The notes under the pieces were generated by a model, which worked only from the letters and a program-made list of their open reading frames with translations, did no database searches and was not told the DNA's origin. From positions 62,001 to 126,000 of the forward strand of contig CAIPFE010000063.1 in assembly GCA_903864275.1 (NCBI GenBank): a DNA stretch of 64,000 bases, given 5' to 3'. Made by a program: the position numbers and the translations under genes. Source of the DNA: an uncultured Mucilaginibacter sp. Lineage in GTDB: Bacteria; Bacteroidota; Bacteroidia; Sphingobacteriales; Sphingobacteriaceae. Shown piece by piece: positions 17,127 to 26,812 of the stretch (position 1 is the stretch's first letter; each line of letters opens with the position of its first letter).

Positions 17127-17831
17127 ATGAAAGTTGAAATATGGTCGGATGTGATGTGCCCTTTTTGTTATATCGGCAAGCGCAGGTTCGAGGATGCTTT
17201 GGCGCATTTTGAGCACAAAGACGAGGTAGAAATTGAGTGGAAAAGCTTCCAGCTTAACCCCAACATGGAAACAAATCCCAACATAAACATCGACCAATAC
17301 CTGGCCGATGTAAAAGGTTTTACCATTGACCATGCGCGACAATTAAATGCCCACGTGACCCAAATGGCTGCCGAAGCCGGTCTAACCTACAACTTCGACA
17401 AGGCAATTGTTGCCAACAGCTTTAATGCACACCGGTACAGCCACTTCGCCAAAAAGCATGGCCTGGGTATTGAAGCCGAAGAGCAATTATTTAAGGCCTG
17501 CTTTACCGATGGAAAAAACATCGACGACCTGGATACCCTTGTTGAATTAGGCGCTGCCTTAGGCCTTGATGCCAGCGAAGTTAAACAGGTGCTTGAGAGT
17601 GGCGCTTACGCAGATGAGGTAAAACGTGATATTGCGCAAGCCCAATACCTCGGCATACAGGGCGTGCCATTTTTCGTGCTGAACAATAAATACGCTGTAT
17701 CAGGCGCACAGGCAGTACCCGTATTTGAGCAAACTTTGCAAAAAGCTTTTGACGATTGGCAAAAAGAAAACCTCAAACCAAAATTCGAGATTATTGAAGG
17801 CGAAAGCTGCGGGCCGGATGGGGATTGCTGA
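17127..17831 (+). CDS. DsbA-family (FrnE-type) thiol oxidoreductase
   Basis: 234 residues, no signal peptide, so cytoplasmic. The N-terminal thioredoxin-type strand leads into the catalytic Cys-Pro-Phe-Cys motif (Cys11-Cys14, VMCPFCYIGKRRFE). The helical insert and the cis-Pro loop GIQGVPFFVLNNKYAVSGAQ are typical of the FrnE/2-hydroxychromene-isomerase branch. The C-terminal tail (GESCGPDGDC) adds two cysteines, a common feature of Bacteroidota and Deinococcus FrnE proteins that may form a second redox pair. A candidate -7 element TAACTTTG is at 17100-17107. Likely role: disulfide isomerisation or oxidative-stress response. Confidence 0.88.
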   Translation: MKVEIWSDVMCPFCYIGKRRFEDALAHFEHKDEVEIEWKSFQLNPNMETNPNINIDQYLADVKGFTIDHARQLNAHVTQMAAEAGLTYNFDKAIVANSFNAHRYSHFAKKHGLGIEAEEQLFKACFTDGKNIDDLDTLVELGAALGLDASEVKQVLESGAYADEVKRDIAQAQYLGIQGVPFFVLNNKYAVSGAQAVPVFEQTLQKAFDDWQKENLKPKFEIIEGESCGPDGDC

Positions 17832-17858
17832 TGGGTTTTCGTAACAGAAATTCACTCA

Positions 17859-20762
17859 TTACTTTTCCCGAGCCGCTCCCCTTATTTCCTTGCGCTGCGA
17901 CAGGTCATCGTCAGGCACTATTACTGCCACCCATGGCGTGTCCGGCGAACTGATACGTGCCGTCCACTCAAAACTTGAAGCTTTGCCTTGTTTAAGTTTA
18001 ATTGTTTTCGAATCGTCAGCAATCGTCAAATTATCCGTGCGGATATGGAATTGGTGCTGCCCGCTACCCTGCACCATCAATTTAATGATAACATCTCCGT
18101 TTGCTAACGCTTGTTTTGATACTTCATAGCTTAAAAAAAAACGGGGGCGGCATTCTAAATGATAAGAAGCACCGGGCAGAAAAGTTTGCGGTTGTTCGGC
18201 GCCGTTGTTGATCACCACATATTTCCCTTCCGGTACATTTGTTTTAAAAACTCCCGTCGATTTGTTAGGAGATACTGTGATCAATTGTTTCGTGTTAACT
18301 TCCCTTAGTATCACCGGACCGTTTGCTTTTCCTTCAACCATTGCGGGGCCTTCAATATCTTTTAACAACCAAATCCAGTTGGTTACCGGGTGGCCCCATA
18401 TTTCCTTATAGGTCCACATACTTTGTACCGGCCAGTAAGGCGCGTCATTTTCATCTTTGGTTTCAATGCCCACTGGCAGGGCGCCGACGATGTCACCCGA
18501 AGAAGGCGTATATAGCGGTGTAAAATCATAACCTTCGCCATACATGGTGCTTTCCGAAAACGGGTTCCGGCCAATGACCCACTCCAGTTGGCGCGTGGCC
18601 AATTGTGCCGAAGCAAGGTCGCCGCGCAAATTTGCAGCGCTTGCCATGGCCTGTGCCTGCGGTAAAATAGTACCTGAATTACCCCGGTAATCCATCCAAA
18701 CCGGGAAGATACGGAGGTAATGGCCCTTGCCCAGGGGCACGCCCTTAAGCACCTGTTTACGGAACGATTCCTGCCTGCTTTCAGGCACATGCATATATTC
18801 TGTATCTGCATAAACGGATGCCGCCATCATGTTATACGGTGCAGAATATTTCGATATGGTTTTAAGATACTCCGAATAAAGCGTAACCGCCGAATACCAA
18901 TGCATCCAATCGGGGTTATCGGGGAACGCGTCACAAAGCGCAGTAAGCGCCATCGTTGGGGCTTGTTCCCTGCCGCGGTGGCAATAATGCAGTATCCTGT
19001 CTTTAGCAGTCGAGGTATAAAAGAAACCGGTCAGCGGCGTATCCCAGTCAGGGCGTTTACGTTGCTGGGCATCAGTGATCACCGGCGCTAAACTCGTTGC
19101 AAAACCGGCATATTTTTTATCGCCCGTAGCTTTCCACAGCGCGACTGATGAAAGGATAGCCTGCGAGGGCAATTCATCTTCCACATTATTTGAATCGAAA
19201 TTACCACGCCACAGATCCTTCGACGGCTTAACCGAAGACATCCCGTCAGCGGCAAACTGCCAGTCGGCTTTCGCTGTTTTTAGCGCTTTTTCGGCATAGG
19301 CCGGATCGGTGGTTTTAAATGCGCGGTAACCGATAGCCTCAACTGTAGCCGCCTCAAAATTGGCCATCGGGCTGTTTTGCGCTGTGGCAACCACATCGTC
19401 ATCATTGCCGATAATATTGTCCGTTCTTCGGCTGTTGATCGAGCCGACATCCCGGTAGCCATCGCCAAACCTTGTCTTCAATACCCAGTCGAGCCCCCAT
19501 TTTGCTTCCTCCAGCACGCGGCTATACAATGCCGGGTTATCATTCCGGGTGCGGAGCTTTTCGGCCATAGTCAACAAAGCATAGGTAATTTCTTCGGTGC
19601 CCTCAAAATTCTGCGAAAGGTCGCCGGCATCGTGCCAGCCGCCATTAATTACCATGCGTTTATCCCCGTGTACACAGGTCCAGTCCTGGTGCTCATTGCC
19701 ATGTACCCCTGGTATTTCTTTCCCGCAGCGTTCGGCATACAAAAAATTTAGTGCCTTCCATACGGTTCGCTGATAAACATCTGCGCCAATACTGAAAGGC
19801 TTTGTGCCTACGTTTCCTGCCTGCAATACGTAAGTTCCGGGCTTTCTGATTTCCGAAAAATCCATCACCTGGAAATTGCCGGTATATGAAGTAACGTTTT
19901 TTATCGGTTTGGTCAGCACCGTTTTTCCGGTGACTTTATCAATAAGCCTGAATACTTTTGCATCGATATCGCTGGCGATGGCGCTTTTTTGAGCCCCGGT
20001 TTGGTATCCCGTATGGGGATACGAAATGCGGCCTTTCCATACATCCCAGCCCTCAACTTTATCGGGATCCACTTTTTCAAGTTCCATCTGATCAAAATAA
20101 AAACGGATATGGTCAGCTTCTCCCGGGTAGCTGCCGGATAAACCGTACGACATCTCGAAGGCGGTTATCTTGTCCCTGGCCACATTGCTTATTTCCCAAA
20201 CAACATGGTTCCACTCATGGTTTTTAAGCACCAGCGAAGTTTCGCCCTCCTGGCCAAAAATTGCAGGCAGTTTCACAGCGCCATCGTTGTATAGCTGGCA
20301 ATCAAGCGCAGTAGTATAAAAACCGGGCAGATCAGGGTATATCCAAATAGAAATACGGTTATATGCCGTCCAGTCTTCCCCGTTAAACACGCGCCTTACG
20401 CCCGACCGGCCCCAGCCGCGCCCGTTTTTTGGAGCCGGGCCGGCAAGCCTTGAGGGTGTAGTCATCAGCATGGACGTATTGCCTTCATGAACAAATTGCT
20501 TCGAAAGCTCAATAGTTGCCACTGAGCTGCTTGAATCTTTGGTTTTGATAACTTTCCGCGCATCAACTATAGCGGTTCCCGAAGTGGTGAACGAACGCCA
20601 GCTATCGAGGTTCTCCATGTTGTCCAGTGTACGTTTACCGAGAACTTTTTTATTAAGCCAGCGGTACGCTGCCGAATCCCTAAAGTTTGCCTCCATTGGC
20701 TTCCTGATAAAGAGAAAGCCGGATAACAATATAACTGCCGGGGCCAGGTAAAAATATCTCAT
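17859..20762 (-). CDS. Glycoside hydrolase family 9 (cellulase-type), exported
   Basis: 967 residues, unusually long for GH9. Order: a hydrophobic N-terminal signal/anchor (LAPAVILLSGFLFI), a beta-sandwich resembling a carbohydrate-binding module (about 45-235, WNHVVWEISNVA, HIRFYFDQMELE), a CelD_N-type Ig-like domain (about 250-330, FRLIDKVTGKTVL, GTYVLQAGNVGTKPFSI), the (alpha/alpha)6 catalytic domain (about 335-810) and a C-terminal Ig-like strand domain. The GH9 catalytic segment GGWHDAGD carries Asp378 and Asp381. A late signature is NPFSESTMYGEG. It probably attacks beta-glucans or related plant polysaccharides at the cell envelope. Monocistronic. Confidence 0.88.
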   Translation of the reverse strand: MRYFYLAPAVILLSGFLFIRKPMEANFRDSAAYRWLNKKVLGKRTLDNMENLDSWRSFTTSGTAIVDARKVIKTKDSSSSVATIELSKQFVHEGNTSMLMTTPSRLAGPAPKNGRGWGRSGVRRVFNGEDWTAYNRISIWIYPDLPGFYTTALDCQLYNDGAVKLPAIFGQEGETSLVLKNHEWNHVVWEISNVARDKITAFEMSYGLSGSYPGEADHIRFYFDQMELEKVDPDKVEGWDVWKGRISYPHTGYQTGAQKSAIASDIDAKVFRLIDKVTGKTVLTKPIKNVTSYTGNFQVMDFSEIRKPGTYVLQAGNVGTKPFSIGADVYQRTVWKALNFLYAERCGKEIPGVHGNEHQDWTCVHGDKRMVINGGWHDAGDLSQNFEGTEEITYALLTMAEKLRTRNDNPALYSRVLEEAKWGLDWVLKTRFGDGYRDVGSINSRRTDNIIGNDDDVVATAQNSPMANFEAATVEAIGYRAFKTTDPAYAEKALKTAKADWQFAADGMSSVKPSKDLWRGNFDSNNVEDELPSQAILSSVALWKATGDKKYAGFATSLAPVITDAQQRKRPDWDTPLTGFFYTSTAKDRILHYCHRGREQAPTMALTALCDAFPDNPDWMHWYSAVTLYSEYLKTISKYSAPYNMMAASVYADTEYMHVPESRQESFRKQVLKGVPLGKGHYLRIFPVWMDYRGNSGTILPQAQAMASAANLRGDLASAQLATRQLEWVIGRNPFSESTMYGEGYDFTPLYTPSSGDIVGALPVGIETKDENDAPYWPVQSMWTYKEIWGHPVTNWIWLLKDIEGPAMVEGKANGPVILREVNTKQLITVSPNKSTGVFKTNVPEGKYVVINNGAEQPQTFLPGASYHLECRPRFFLSYEVSKQALANGDVIIKLMVQGSGQHQFHIRTDNLTIADDSKTIKLKQGKASSFEWTARISSPDTPWVAVIVPDDDLSQRKEIRGAAREK

Positions 20763-20960
20763 CTTGAATAAATGGCTGATATGGGAATTATGACGTCAAG
20801 ATACAAGAGTTAGGATAAAATTAAGGCAGGCGGCTTTTAATTTTTTTGTCGTGACAGACAAACTCAACGCTACTGCCTGCTCAAATCCGTTTCTGGCGTT
20901 AGAATTAAGCGCAAAGGCCATAGAGGTGGGGTGTCCCATTAAAATGTGCTCAGGATTTTT

Positions 20961-21359
20961 TTACTTGCCAGGCCAATTCAGCTTGTCATAATAGGCAATA
21001 TTATAAGTCTTTGCCAGGTATTCTTCCAAAAACCGGGCCTTGGCCAGAAGTAGATCAGAACGATAACCGGTTGCCATTCGGTCACTTATTTCAGCCAGGT
21101 CCGTAATTAGCGAGATAAGCTTATTAAGATCAGGAATGCTTATTTTTTTCTTTAATAGCTTCTCAAGCAATTCTTCATTGATTGAATTTGCAATATCATC
21201 CAAATTTATACCCAGGGCAGATATTAATAGATCATTAATTTCAGAAACTTGTATGTCAGTAGCAGCACCTTCTTTTAATAACAATATTTTGGAAAATAGT
21301 TTCCTGAAAAGAACGTTGAGGCCCTCAATCTGGCGCATTAAATAGTCAGTGTTTTCCAT
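20961..21359 (-). CDS. Hypothetical helical protein (DUF6483-like)
   Basis: 132 residues, nearly all amphipathic helix with no export signal. The N-terminus NTDYLMRQIEGLNVLFRKLF resembles the DYIMR-type start of DUF6483 proteins; that is the only hint and is weak. Helices LNKLISLITDLAEISDRM and DLLLAKARFLEEYLAKTY could mediate coiled-coil or TPR-like packing. It is isolated, with about 200 bp of non-coding sequence on the upstream side of GH9 and about 120 bp before the lipoprotein gene. Confidence 0.6.
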   Translation of the reverse strand: MENTDYLMRQIEGLNVLFRKLFSKILLLKEGAATDIQVSEINDLLISALGINLDDIANSINEELLEKLLKKKISIPDLNKLISLITDLAEISDRMATGYRSDLLLAKARFLEEYLAKTYNIAYYDKLNWPGK

Positions 21360-21477
21360 ATATACCCGGGTTGCTCAATCTATTCTAATCAAGCTATAAG
21401 AGTACACCAATCCCTTGCTTTGTAAGATACCAAATTTAACAGAATCTTCCAGTAGTTTAGTTTTAAATATTGACGCA

Positions 21478-21984
21478 CTATTCCTTTTTATAGTAAGTTG
21501 CCTGGCCATCTGCTACGTAAATCCCCTGCTGTTCAAAGGCTACTATTTCAATTGTTGTGGTGTTTAATTTAAATAGTTTGATATGTAAAATGGGATCATT
21601 GGCACCATCGTCAAAGGCGCCGGTTTGCAAGGAATAGGTAAACGGGTATGTACCGGTTGGATCACTTTCGGTACCCCCAGTTGCCGATGTAAAATTTAAC
21701 GTATCAGACGTGGCCCAACTGGGTTGATAATTTTGAATGTCATTTGGGTTGACCGTATAATTTGCCGTTCCGGGGTTGTAAAAATCTGTGTCACCGGTTG
21801 CCGTCTCGTGCCTTATTTGATAGATACCGTCGGCTGTCAGACTATTATTATATGAGGTGTCGATGATTTTAAATGAAACATATTTGCCAGTGAGCGCTGC
21901 AACAGGGATAACAGTTGTTGGCGATGATTTTTTACATCCGGCCAGTATTAGCGCAATAAAAATAAAGTAAACAATAGTTTTCAT
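21478..21984 (-). CDS. Small lipoprotein of unknown function
   Basis: 168 residues with a clear type II signal peptide: FIFIALILAGC places the lipidated cysteine at residue 17, followed by KKSS. The mature domain is beta-rich with many Thr and Asn (GKYVSFKIIDTSYNNSLTAD; DDGANDPILHIKLFKLNTTT), consistent with a small lipocalin-like or calycin barrel. It is probably in the outer membrane or periplasm. No family recognised. Confidence 0.75.
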   Translation of the reverse strand: MKTIVYFIFIALILAGCKKSSPTTVIPVAALTGKYVSFKIIDTSYNNSLTADGIYQIRHETATGDTDFYNPGTANYTVNPNDIQNYQPSWATSDTLNFTSATGGTESDPTGTYPFTYSLQTGAFDDGANDPILHIKLFKLNTTTIEIVAFEQQGIYVADGQATYYKKE

Positions 21985-21999
21985 GTGAATAAGATTTGA

Positions 22000-22398
22000 T
22001 TGACCAAATATAACTATCGAAGATAAAAAATTTTTACATGAAAAACCGAACCGAAACTACATATATCTTGCTTTTATCTCCCTGCCTGTTTTATAAACAA
22101 TTTCGGTCCTGGCACGAGGATCTGAACAAAGGGGAAAATTGCCTGGCTTATTTAGGCCCCCGGTTTAGGCCCTTAGTTTTTTCTTTGTAATTGCAGTGCC
22201 CGTTTCATATCTTTAATGCACCCTAATTCACTAAATTTATGTCATGTAAAGGATATATCCATGACCACCAGGCAGCAGGCATGCCGCCATTTTTTATAGC
22301 ACATTTACCTGCCTTTCCCCACAGGCTAACAAATCACGGCACAGCTTCGTAAAACGGGCTGGTAACTAACTTTTCAAACGAAGCTTAATGATGACAGC
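22000..22398. other. Intergenic gap, no gene seen
   Basis: This stretch separates the divergent lipoprotein gene and the RDD protein. I see no ORF of useful length, no tRNA and no obvious terminator. The stretch ggtcctggcacgaggatctg near 22107 has a superficial tRNA-3'-end look but no matching tRNA arm. Confidence 0.5.
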
Positions 22399-23004
22399 AT
22401 GTTAAATCCGGATGATTGCAAAGCATCTTTCCATGTTCGATTTCTGCAGCTTATTATGGATGTTGCTATAGTAGACATATTGCTGTATTTAACATTTCAT
22501 TTCTTTCCTTCCCATTTAAGTAAAAATTACGCCGAAATTTTATTCCTTTCACTCACGCTATATTTTATTTTCGTCGAAATGGTTCTTAGCAGGACCATAG
22601 GGATGATGGTGATGAATATTGAAATTATTTATGTGCCTACTGAAGAACGGATAAATTTAAAGCATGCTTTGATACGCACACTCGGCAGGCTAATTTGTAC
22701 CGGTACAATGGGGATAGGCTACCTGCTGGAGTTACACGACTATATAAGTCATACTATGGTAGTGAGAAAAAATAATTCAAACTCCGATATTCCCGATTGG
22801 ATGGTTTCTTTAATAAAGTACTGCCGCACGTTGAAGCAGGCATGGTCGAACAGGAAAAAAGCAGGCCAACGCTCAAATGGGAGGTTGCGTATTTCCACGC
22901 ACGATAAATTATTAAATATCGCCGACATTCAAACCAAAGGCGTACCGGCTGTGCAACAGCCTGGCGTAAAAAGGAAAAAGGCAACCGTACAAGGTCGCCT
23001 TTGA
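22399..23004 (+). CDS. RDD-family membrane protein
   Basis: 201 residues. Residues about 12-140 match the RDD layout: an Arg near the start of helix 1 (VRFLQLIMDVAIVDILLYL), a second helix (AEILFLSLTLYFIFVEMVL), SRTIGMMVMNIEI and an RTLGRLICTGTMGIGYLLE helix. The C-terminal 60 residues are basic and probably cytoplasmic (WSNRKKAGQRSNGRLRIS). RDD proteins are linked to transport or compatible-solute functions in a few species, but the role here is unknown. Its TGA stop is followed 3 bases later by an inverted repeat shared with the facing gene. Confidence 0.7.
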   Translation: MLNPDDCKASFHVRFLQLIMDVAIVDILLYLTFHFFPSHLSKNYAEILFLSLTLYFIFVEMVLSRTIGMMVMNIEIIYVPTEERINLKHALIRTLGRLICTGTMGIGYLLELHDYISHTMVVRKNNSNSDIPDWMVSLIKYCRTLKQAWSNRKKAGQRSNGRLRISTHDKLLNIADIQTKGVPAVQQPGVKRKKATVQGRL

Positions 23005-23067
23005 CGATTAGTCTTAAGTCCTAAGTAAAAGGATGGACCAAATTCGACTTCTGACTTTAGACTAAAT
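23005..23067. repeat. Inverted repeat, AGTCTnAAGTC family (copy 1)
   Basis: ttagtcttaagtcctaag (23008-23025) pairs with the segment ending tctgactttagactaa (to 23065). The hairpin fills the space between two converging genes. The TAG stop codon of the minus-strand small membrane gene (23062-23064) is inside the repeat. Related copies are at 45493-45563 and 48214-48287. Confidence 0.65.
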
Positions 23068-23220
23068 TACGGAGGTATCCCCCCTGATAATTCCGATCAG
23101 GAGTGCAATAACTGCAATAACAAGTAAAACATGAATTAATCCGCCTGCTGAGTAAGCAAACACGCCTATCGCCCATCCTATTACAAGGATTACAGCGACG
23201 ATGTAAAGTAGTGATCTCAT
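23062..23220 (-). CDS. lmo0937-family small membrane protein
   Basis: 52 residues, too short for most gene finders, read from the ATG at 23220. It is two hydrophobic segments (LLYIVAVILVIGWAIGVFA and IHVLLVIAVIALLIGIIRG) joined by YSAGGL. This is the typical layout of the lmo0937 family of small membrane proteins, often induced by stress in Bacteroidota and Firmicutes; the molecular role is unknown. It ends inside the inverted repeat that separates it from the RDD gene. Confidence 0.8.
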   Translation of the reverse strand: MRSLLYIVAVILVIGWAIGVFAYSAGGLIHVLLVIAVIALLIGIIRGDTSVI

Positions 23221-23619
23221 AATGTTGTTTTTTTATTTAGATGTACCTGGGTAACTAAATAATCGTGCCAACTTTTACGTCAATAAATTAAACTGATAAA
23301 TGAAACTTCTGTGTTTACAAAAGTCTACATTTTTATCCCAATATGCCAACCAGAGCCTGTTACGCTGTGTGCGCGCACAACTTAAACCAAAAATGCAGCC
23401 GGTAGCCGCTTAAATAAAAATGTATTTTATTAAGGCGAATGCCCTATAAAAGCGCAGAATATTTGTTGCGATTGTCGGATCGGGCTGGCGAAAAGAAACG
23501 ATGAAATTAATTTATTGTTAAGTTTGCTTTTTTTAAAAACCTATTTCAATAAAATATGTTTTTATTGTCCATTGGGTCGCTAACACAAACATTTGTTTGA
23601 TCTTTTAATACAAATGGAT
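23221..23619. other. Intergenic gap, no gene seen
   Basis: AT-rich spacer between two divergent small genes. It contains a perfect 12-base palindrome tgtgcgcgcaca at 23368-23379 and several A/T tracts. No ORF or RNA gene was recognised. Confidence 0.5.
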
Positions 23620-23976
23620 ATGAAAAAATTATTATTTAGCACTTTTGTTATTTTTGGATCTGCGCAGTTATTTATACAAAGCGTAACCCTGTTTATCGCA
23701 GGCGAATATCGGCAGCCACACTTATCACAACCAGCCTCAAACATCAAAAACGATCTTCCTGTTAAATTAAAGAAACCAACAGGAACTATGGGCAACATCA
23801 TGAAATTTGAAACCGGCACAAAAAGCAGGGCCATTGCCAATGATATCAGTTTTACGGTTTTACCATATAATATCGCAAAAATTAGTGGCCTTCAACTATT
23901 TTACGATCCTTATATGGGTCTGAATAGTTTCGGTTCATTCAGTACTTATAACTGGAGATGGCGATTGATTGAATGA
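23620..23976 (+). CDS. Small exported protein of unknown function
   Basis: About 118 residues from the ATG at 23620 (MKKLLFSTFVIFGSAQLFIQ, a plausible signal peptide). A nearby upstream ATG at 23614 would add two residues. The mature part has a lysine/proline-rich linker, then SFTVLPYNIAKISGLQLFYD and a Tyr/Trp-rich end (TYNWRWRLIE). No homologous family recognised. Coding potential rests on the signal peptide and an uninterrupted frame, so confidence is moderate. Confidence 0.55.
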   Translation: MKKLLFSTFVIFGSAQLFIQSVTLFIAGEYRQPHLSQPASNIKNDLPVKLKKPTGTMGNIMKFETGTKSRAIANDISFTVLPYNIAKISGLQLFYDPYMGLNSFGSFSTYNWRWRLIE

Positions 23977-24143
23977 GTTAAAAGTCTTAAGACTTTCACA
24001 TCCTATAAACTCTCCTCATGGCTAAATTTTCACACCGCTAAAAATTATAAAGCCCTTCATGTCAAACATTTTGCGCTTAAATTCTATTTAATGTGATGAC
24101 CCATTTAATAGTTACCATTATTAGCTGGTATCATCACTAAGTT

Positions 24144-25511
24144 ATGCCAATAAAATCCAAATACTTAATTCCTCTCATTTTGCTGCTTGCCGTCGTTAAC
24201 ACCCTTTACGCGCAGGACAGTACGCTTGTGGGCACTTCCATAAAATGGGACCTGGTAAAATGTATCGATTATGCCAAAAAAAACAATATCCAGATCAATA
24301 CGCTGCGCCTGGCCCAATTAACCAGTCAGCAGCAGTATTTACTAGCAAGGGCTGCCCGTTTGCCGAATCTTTTAGGTTCGGCGTCGCAAAATTTCGAACA
24401 TTCCAACAAAAATTCCGTCAGCAGGATTGATAGCAATGGGAACGTGATAGGGGGTGGCGGGTCGTCATTTACCGCTTCGGGTAATTATAGCGTGAATGCA
24501 TCTGTCACCTTATATAACGGCAATTTAATTAACAATACCATCCTGCAAACCAACCTGTCAGTGCAATCAGCAAACCTCAGCATTATCCAACAGGAAAATG
24601 ATGTGTCGCTGCAGATCACGCAGGCTTACCTTACAATTTTATTGGATAAGGAAGAAATAATTTATGATACCGACCTGGTAAACACATCGCAGGCCCAGGT
24701 AAAACTTGGGCAGCAAAAGTACGATGTTGGCGCCGTAGCCCGGTATGCCCTTATCCAGTTGCAGGCAGAGCATTCAACGGATCAATACACACTGGTCACG
24801 GCTAAAAATAACGAAAGAGGCGATCTGCTCACTTTAAAACAGCTTTTACTTTTGCCGACCGATGTTAAATTCGACATCGTAAAGCCGGACACTATTGTAC
24901 CAATCGATAGCGTAAGTGCCTTTCGGGATGTTGAACAAAGTGCTTTAAAAAACTTTCCCGATGTAAAAATTGGCGAGCTGGGCGTAAAAAACGCCCAATA
25001 TGGCGTAGATATAGCGAGGGCAGGTTATAAGCCGACGTTAACGGCAGGTGCGTCCCTCAATACGGGTTATGTAAGCGGGCAGGGCAGTATATTTCCAGGG
25101 CAGATCAATAACAATTTTAATCAGCAGATCGGTGTTAACCTCTCCGTCCCCATTTTTACAAAAAGGGCCGTCAAAACCCAGGTGGAAGAAGCAAAAATAG
25201 CCGTTGACCAGGCAAAGCTTAACCTGAAAAATGCCTCAGTAACGCTATCGCAAACAGTAGAAAGGGCTTACCTGAATGTTGAAAATGCAAAAAGCCAGTA
25301 TGCAGCCGCCGTCGAAGAATATAATTTTAACAAGGAAGGGTACCGCATCGCTAGCGAACAACTGAAAGTTGGGGCGATCAACACCGTGGATTTTTTATTG
25401 CAAAAAAACTTGTTTGTACAGGCCCAGCAGGCTTTCATACAAGCAAAGTATAACGAGCTGCTGACCCTGAAAATATACGACTTTTACCGGGGCATCCCCA
25501 TTAAATTATAA
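24144..25511 (+). CDS. TolC-family outer-membrane efflux protein
   Basis: 455 residues with signal peptide (about 1-23, ending NTLYAQ). It has the two-fold TolC architecture of long helices with Asn/Gln/Ala-rich repeats: VKCIDYAKKNNIQINTLRLA, the TLYNGNLINNTIL barrel strand, and in the second half QIGVNLSVPIFTKRAVKTQV. These form the outer-membrane and periplasmic tunnel of a tripartite exporter. First gene of the operon, 11 bp before the adaptor gene. Confidence 0.9.
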   Translation: MPIKSKYLIPLILLLAVVNTLYAQDSTLVGTSIKWDLVKCIDYAKKNNIQINTLRLAQLTSQQQYLLARAARLPNLLGSASQNFEHSNKNSVSRIDSNGNVIGGGGSSFTASGNYSVNASVTLYNGNLINNTILQTNLSVQSANLSIIQQENDVSLQITQAYLTILLDKEEIIYDTDLVNTSQAQVKLGQQKYDVGAVARYALIQLQAEHSTDQYTLVTAKNNERGDLLTLKQLLLLPTDVKFDIVKPDTIVPIDSVSAFRDVEQSALKNFPDVKIGELGVKNAQYGVDIARAGYKPTLTAGASLNTGYVSGQGSIFPGQINNNFNQQIGVNLSVPIFTKRAVKTQVEEAKIAVDQAKLNLKNASVTLSQTVERAYLNVENAKSQYAAAVEEYNFNKEGYRIASEQLKVGAINTVDFLLQKNLFVQAQQAFIQAKYNELLTLKIYDFYRGIPIKL

Positions 25512-25522
25512 ATAGCGCTATC

Positions 25523-26812
25523 ATGAAACCTATAGTAAAAAAGATATTAATCATTGCGGCGATACTGGTAGCCATTTTGCTCATTTGGTTTTTGTTCTTT
25601 CATAAAAAAACAGTGCCCGTTGCTGTTTTGGCCGAGAAACCAACAACCGGCTATATAGCGCAAAGCGTAACCGCTACCGGTAAAATAGAACCGGTTGATA
25701 CGGTGACCGTAGGTACACAGATCTCAGGGATACTGCAATATTTGTATGTTGATTTTAATTCGAAAGTAAAAAAGGGGCAGCTTTTGGCCCAGCTTGATAA
25801 ATCATTGCTGCAGGCCACGCTCGACCAGGTAAAAGGCACGTTAGCCAACGCCCAAAGCCAGTTGGTATTTGCGAAAAATAATTTTAACAGGCAAAGTATT
25901 CTCTTTAAAACGGATGCCATTAGTAAAGCCGACTACGATACCGCGCTCAATACCCTTGATGAAGCAAAAGCAAGCGTTGCCAGCGCGCAGGCGCAGGTAC
26001 GGTCGGCACAGAAAAATCTGTCGTACGCCAATATCTATTCGCCGATCGATGGCGTGGTATTGAACCGCAATATCAGCATCGGTCAAACTGTGGCTGCCAG
26101 CTTTAGTACACCTACACTTTTTATTATAGCCAGGGATATTACGAAAATGGAGGTGGAAGCCAATGTGGATGAGGCTGATATTGGCGATGTGAAGGCAGGG
26201 AACCGCGCTTCGTTTACCGTAGATGCATTTATAACCGACCAGTTTGCCGGTACTGTTACCGAGGTGCGCCTGCACCCTTCAACGTCAGCAAATGTGGTTA
26301 CCTATACCACCATTATCAACGCGCCAAATGACGATATGAAACTGAAGCCCGGTATGACAGCTAACATCATTATTTACACCAAAGAAGTGAATAATGCCAT
26401 GCTGATCCCGGCCAAGGCACTAGCCTTTACACCAGATTCTTCCCTGATGAAAAATTACCAGATCGTAGGCAAGGTAAGCCACAAAAGGATGCATAAAGGG
26501 GCGGCGGCCGGTGGCAATCCGTCAGCCAACCTGGTATCGCACTCAGCCAAAAGCCGCACCGATACGTCCGGGGTAAATAAGCAGAAGGCATTAATCTGGT
26601 TACTGCAGGGCAATAAGTTGGTGCAAAAGCGGATAGAAATAGGGTTAAACGATAACACACATGTCGAAGTATTGTCGGGTTTAACAGCCAATGATATGGT
26701 AGTAATTGGCGTTAGTGGCGGAGCCGGGGTCATAGGGGCTGCTGCGTCATCTCCGGGTGGCAGTCCATTTTTACCAAAACGTCCGGCAGGAGGCGGCAGG
26801 GGCGGCCGATGA
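25523..26812 (+). CDS. Periplasmic adaptor (MacA/HlyD-type membrane fusion protein)
   Basis: 429 residues. An N-terminal membrane anchor (KKILIIAAILVAILLIWFLF), then the barrel-sandwich hybrid half GKIEPVDTVTVGTQISGILQ, a helical hairpin (LDQVKGTLANAQSQLVFAKN; AKASVASAQAQVRSAQKNL), the returning half-motif YSPIDGVVLNRNISIGQTV and a beta-barrel with VEANVDEADIGDVKAG. The C-terminus is Gly/Pro-rich. It bridges TolC and the inner-membrane ABC transporter. Its last four bases overlap the ATPase start (ATGA), so translation is coupled. Confidence 0.9.
   Translation: MKPIVKKILIIAAILVAILLIWFLFFHKKTVPVAVLAEKPTTGYIAQSVTATGKIEPVDTVTVGTQISGILQYLYVDFNSKVKKGQLLAQLDKSLLQATLDQVKGTLANAQSQLVFAKNNFNRQSILFKTDAISKADYDTALNTLDEAKASVASAQAQVRSAQKNLSYANIYSPIDGVVLNRNISIGQTVAASFSTPTLFIIARDITKMEVEANVDEADIGDVKAGNRASFTVDAFITDQFAGTVTEVRLHPSTSANVVTYTTIINAPNDDMKLKPGMTANIIIYTKEVNNAMLIPAKALAFTPDSSLMKNYQIVGKVSHKRMHKGAAAGGNPSANLVSHSAKSRTDTSGVNKQKALIWLLQGNKLVQKRIEIGLNDNTHVEVLSGLTANDMVVIGVSGGAGVIGAAASSPGGSPFLPKRPAGGGRGGR

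Noticed and set aside
22105..22130. Possible tRNA 3' end or integration site
   Set aside because: A short stretch resembles a T-arm word, but no complementary arms, acceptor stem or integrase are present.
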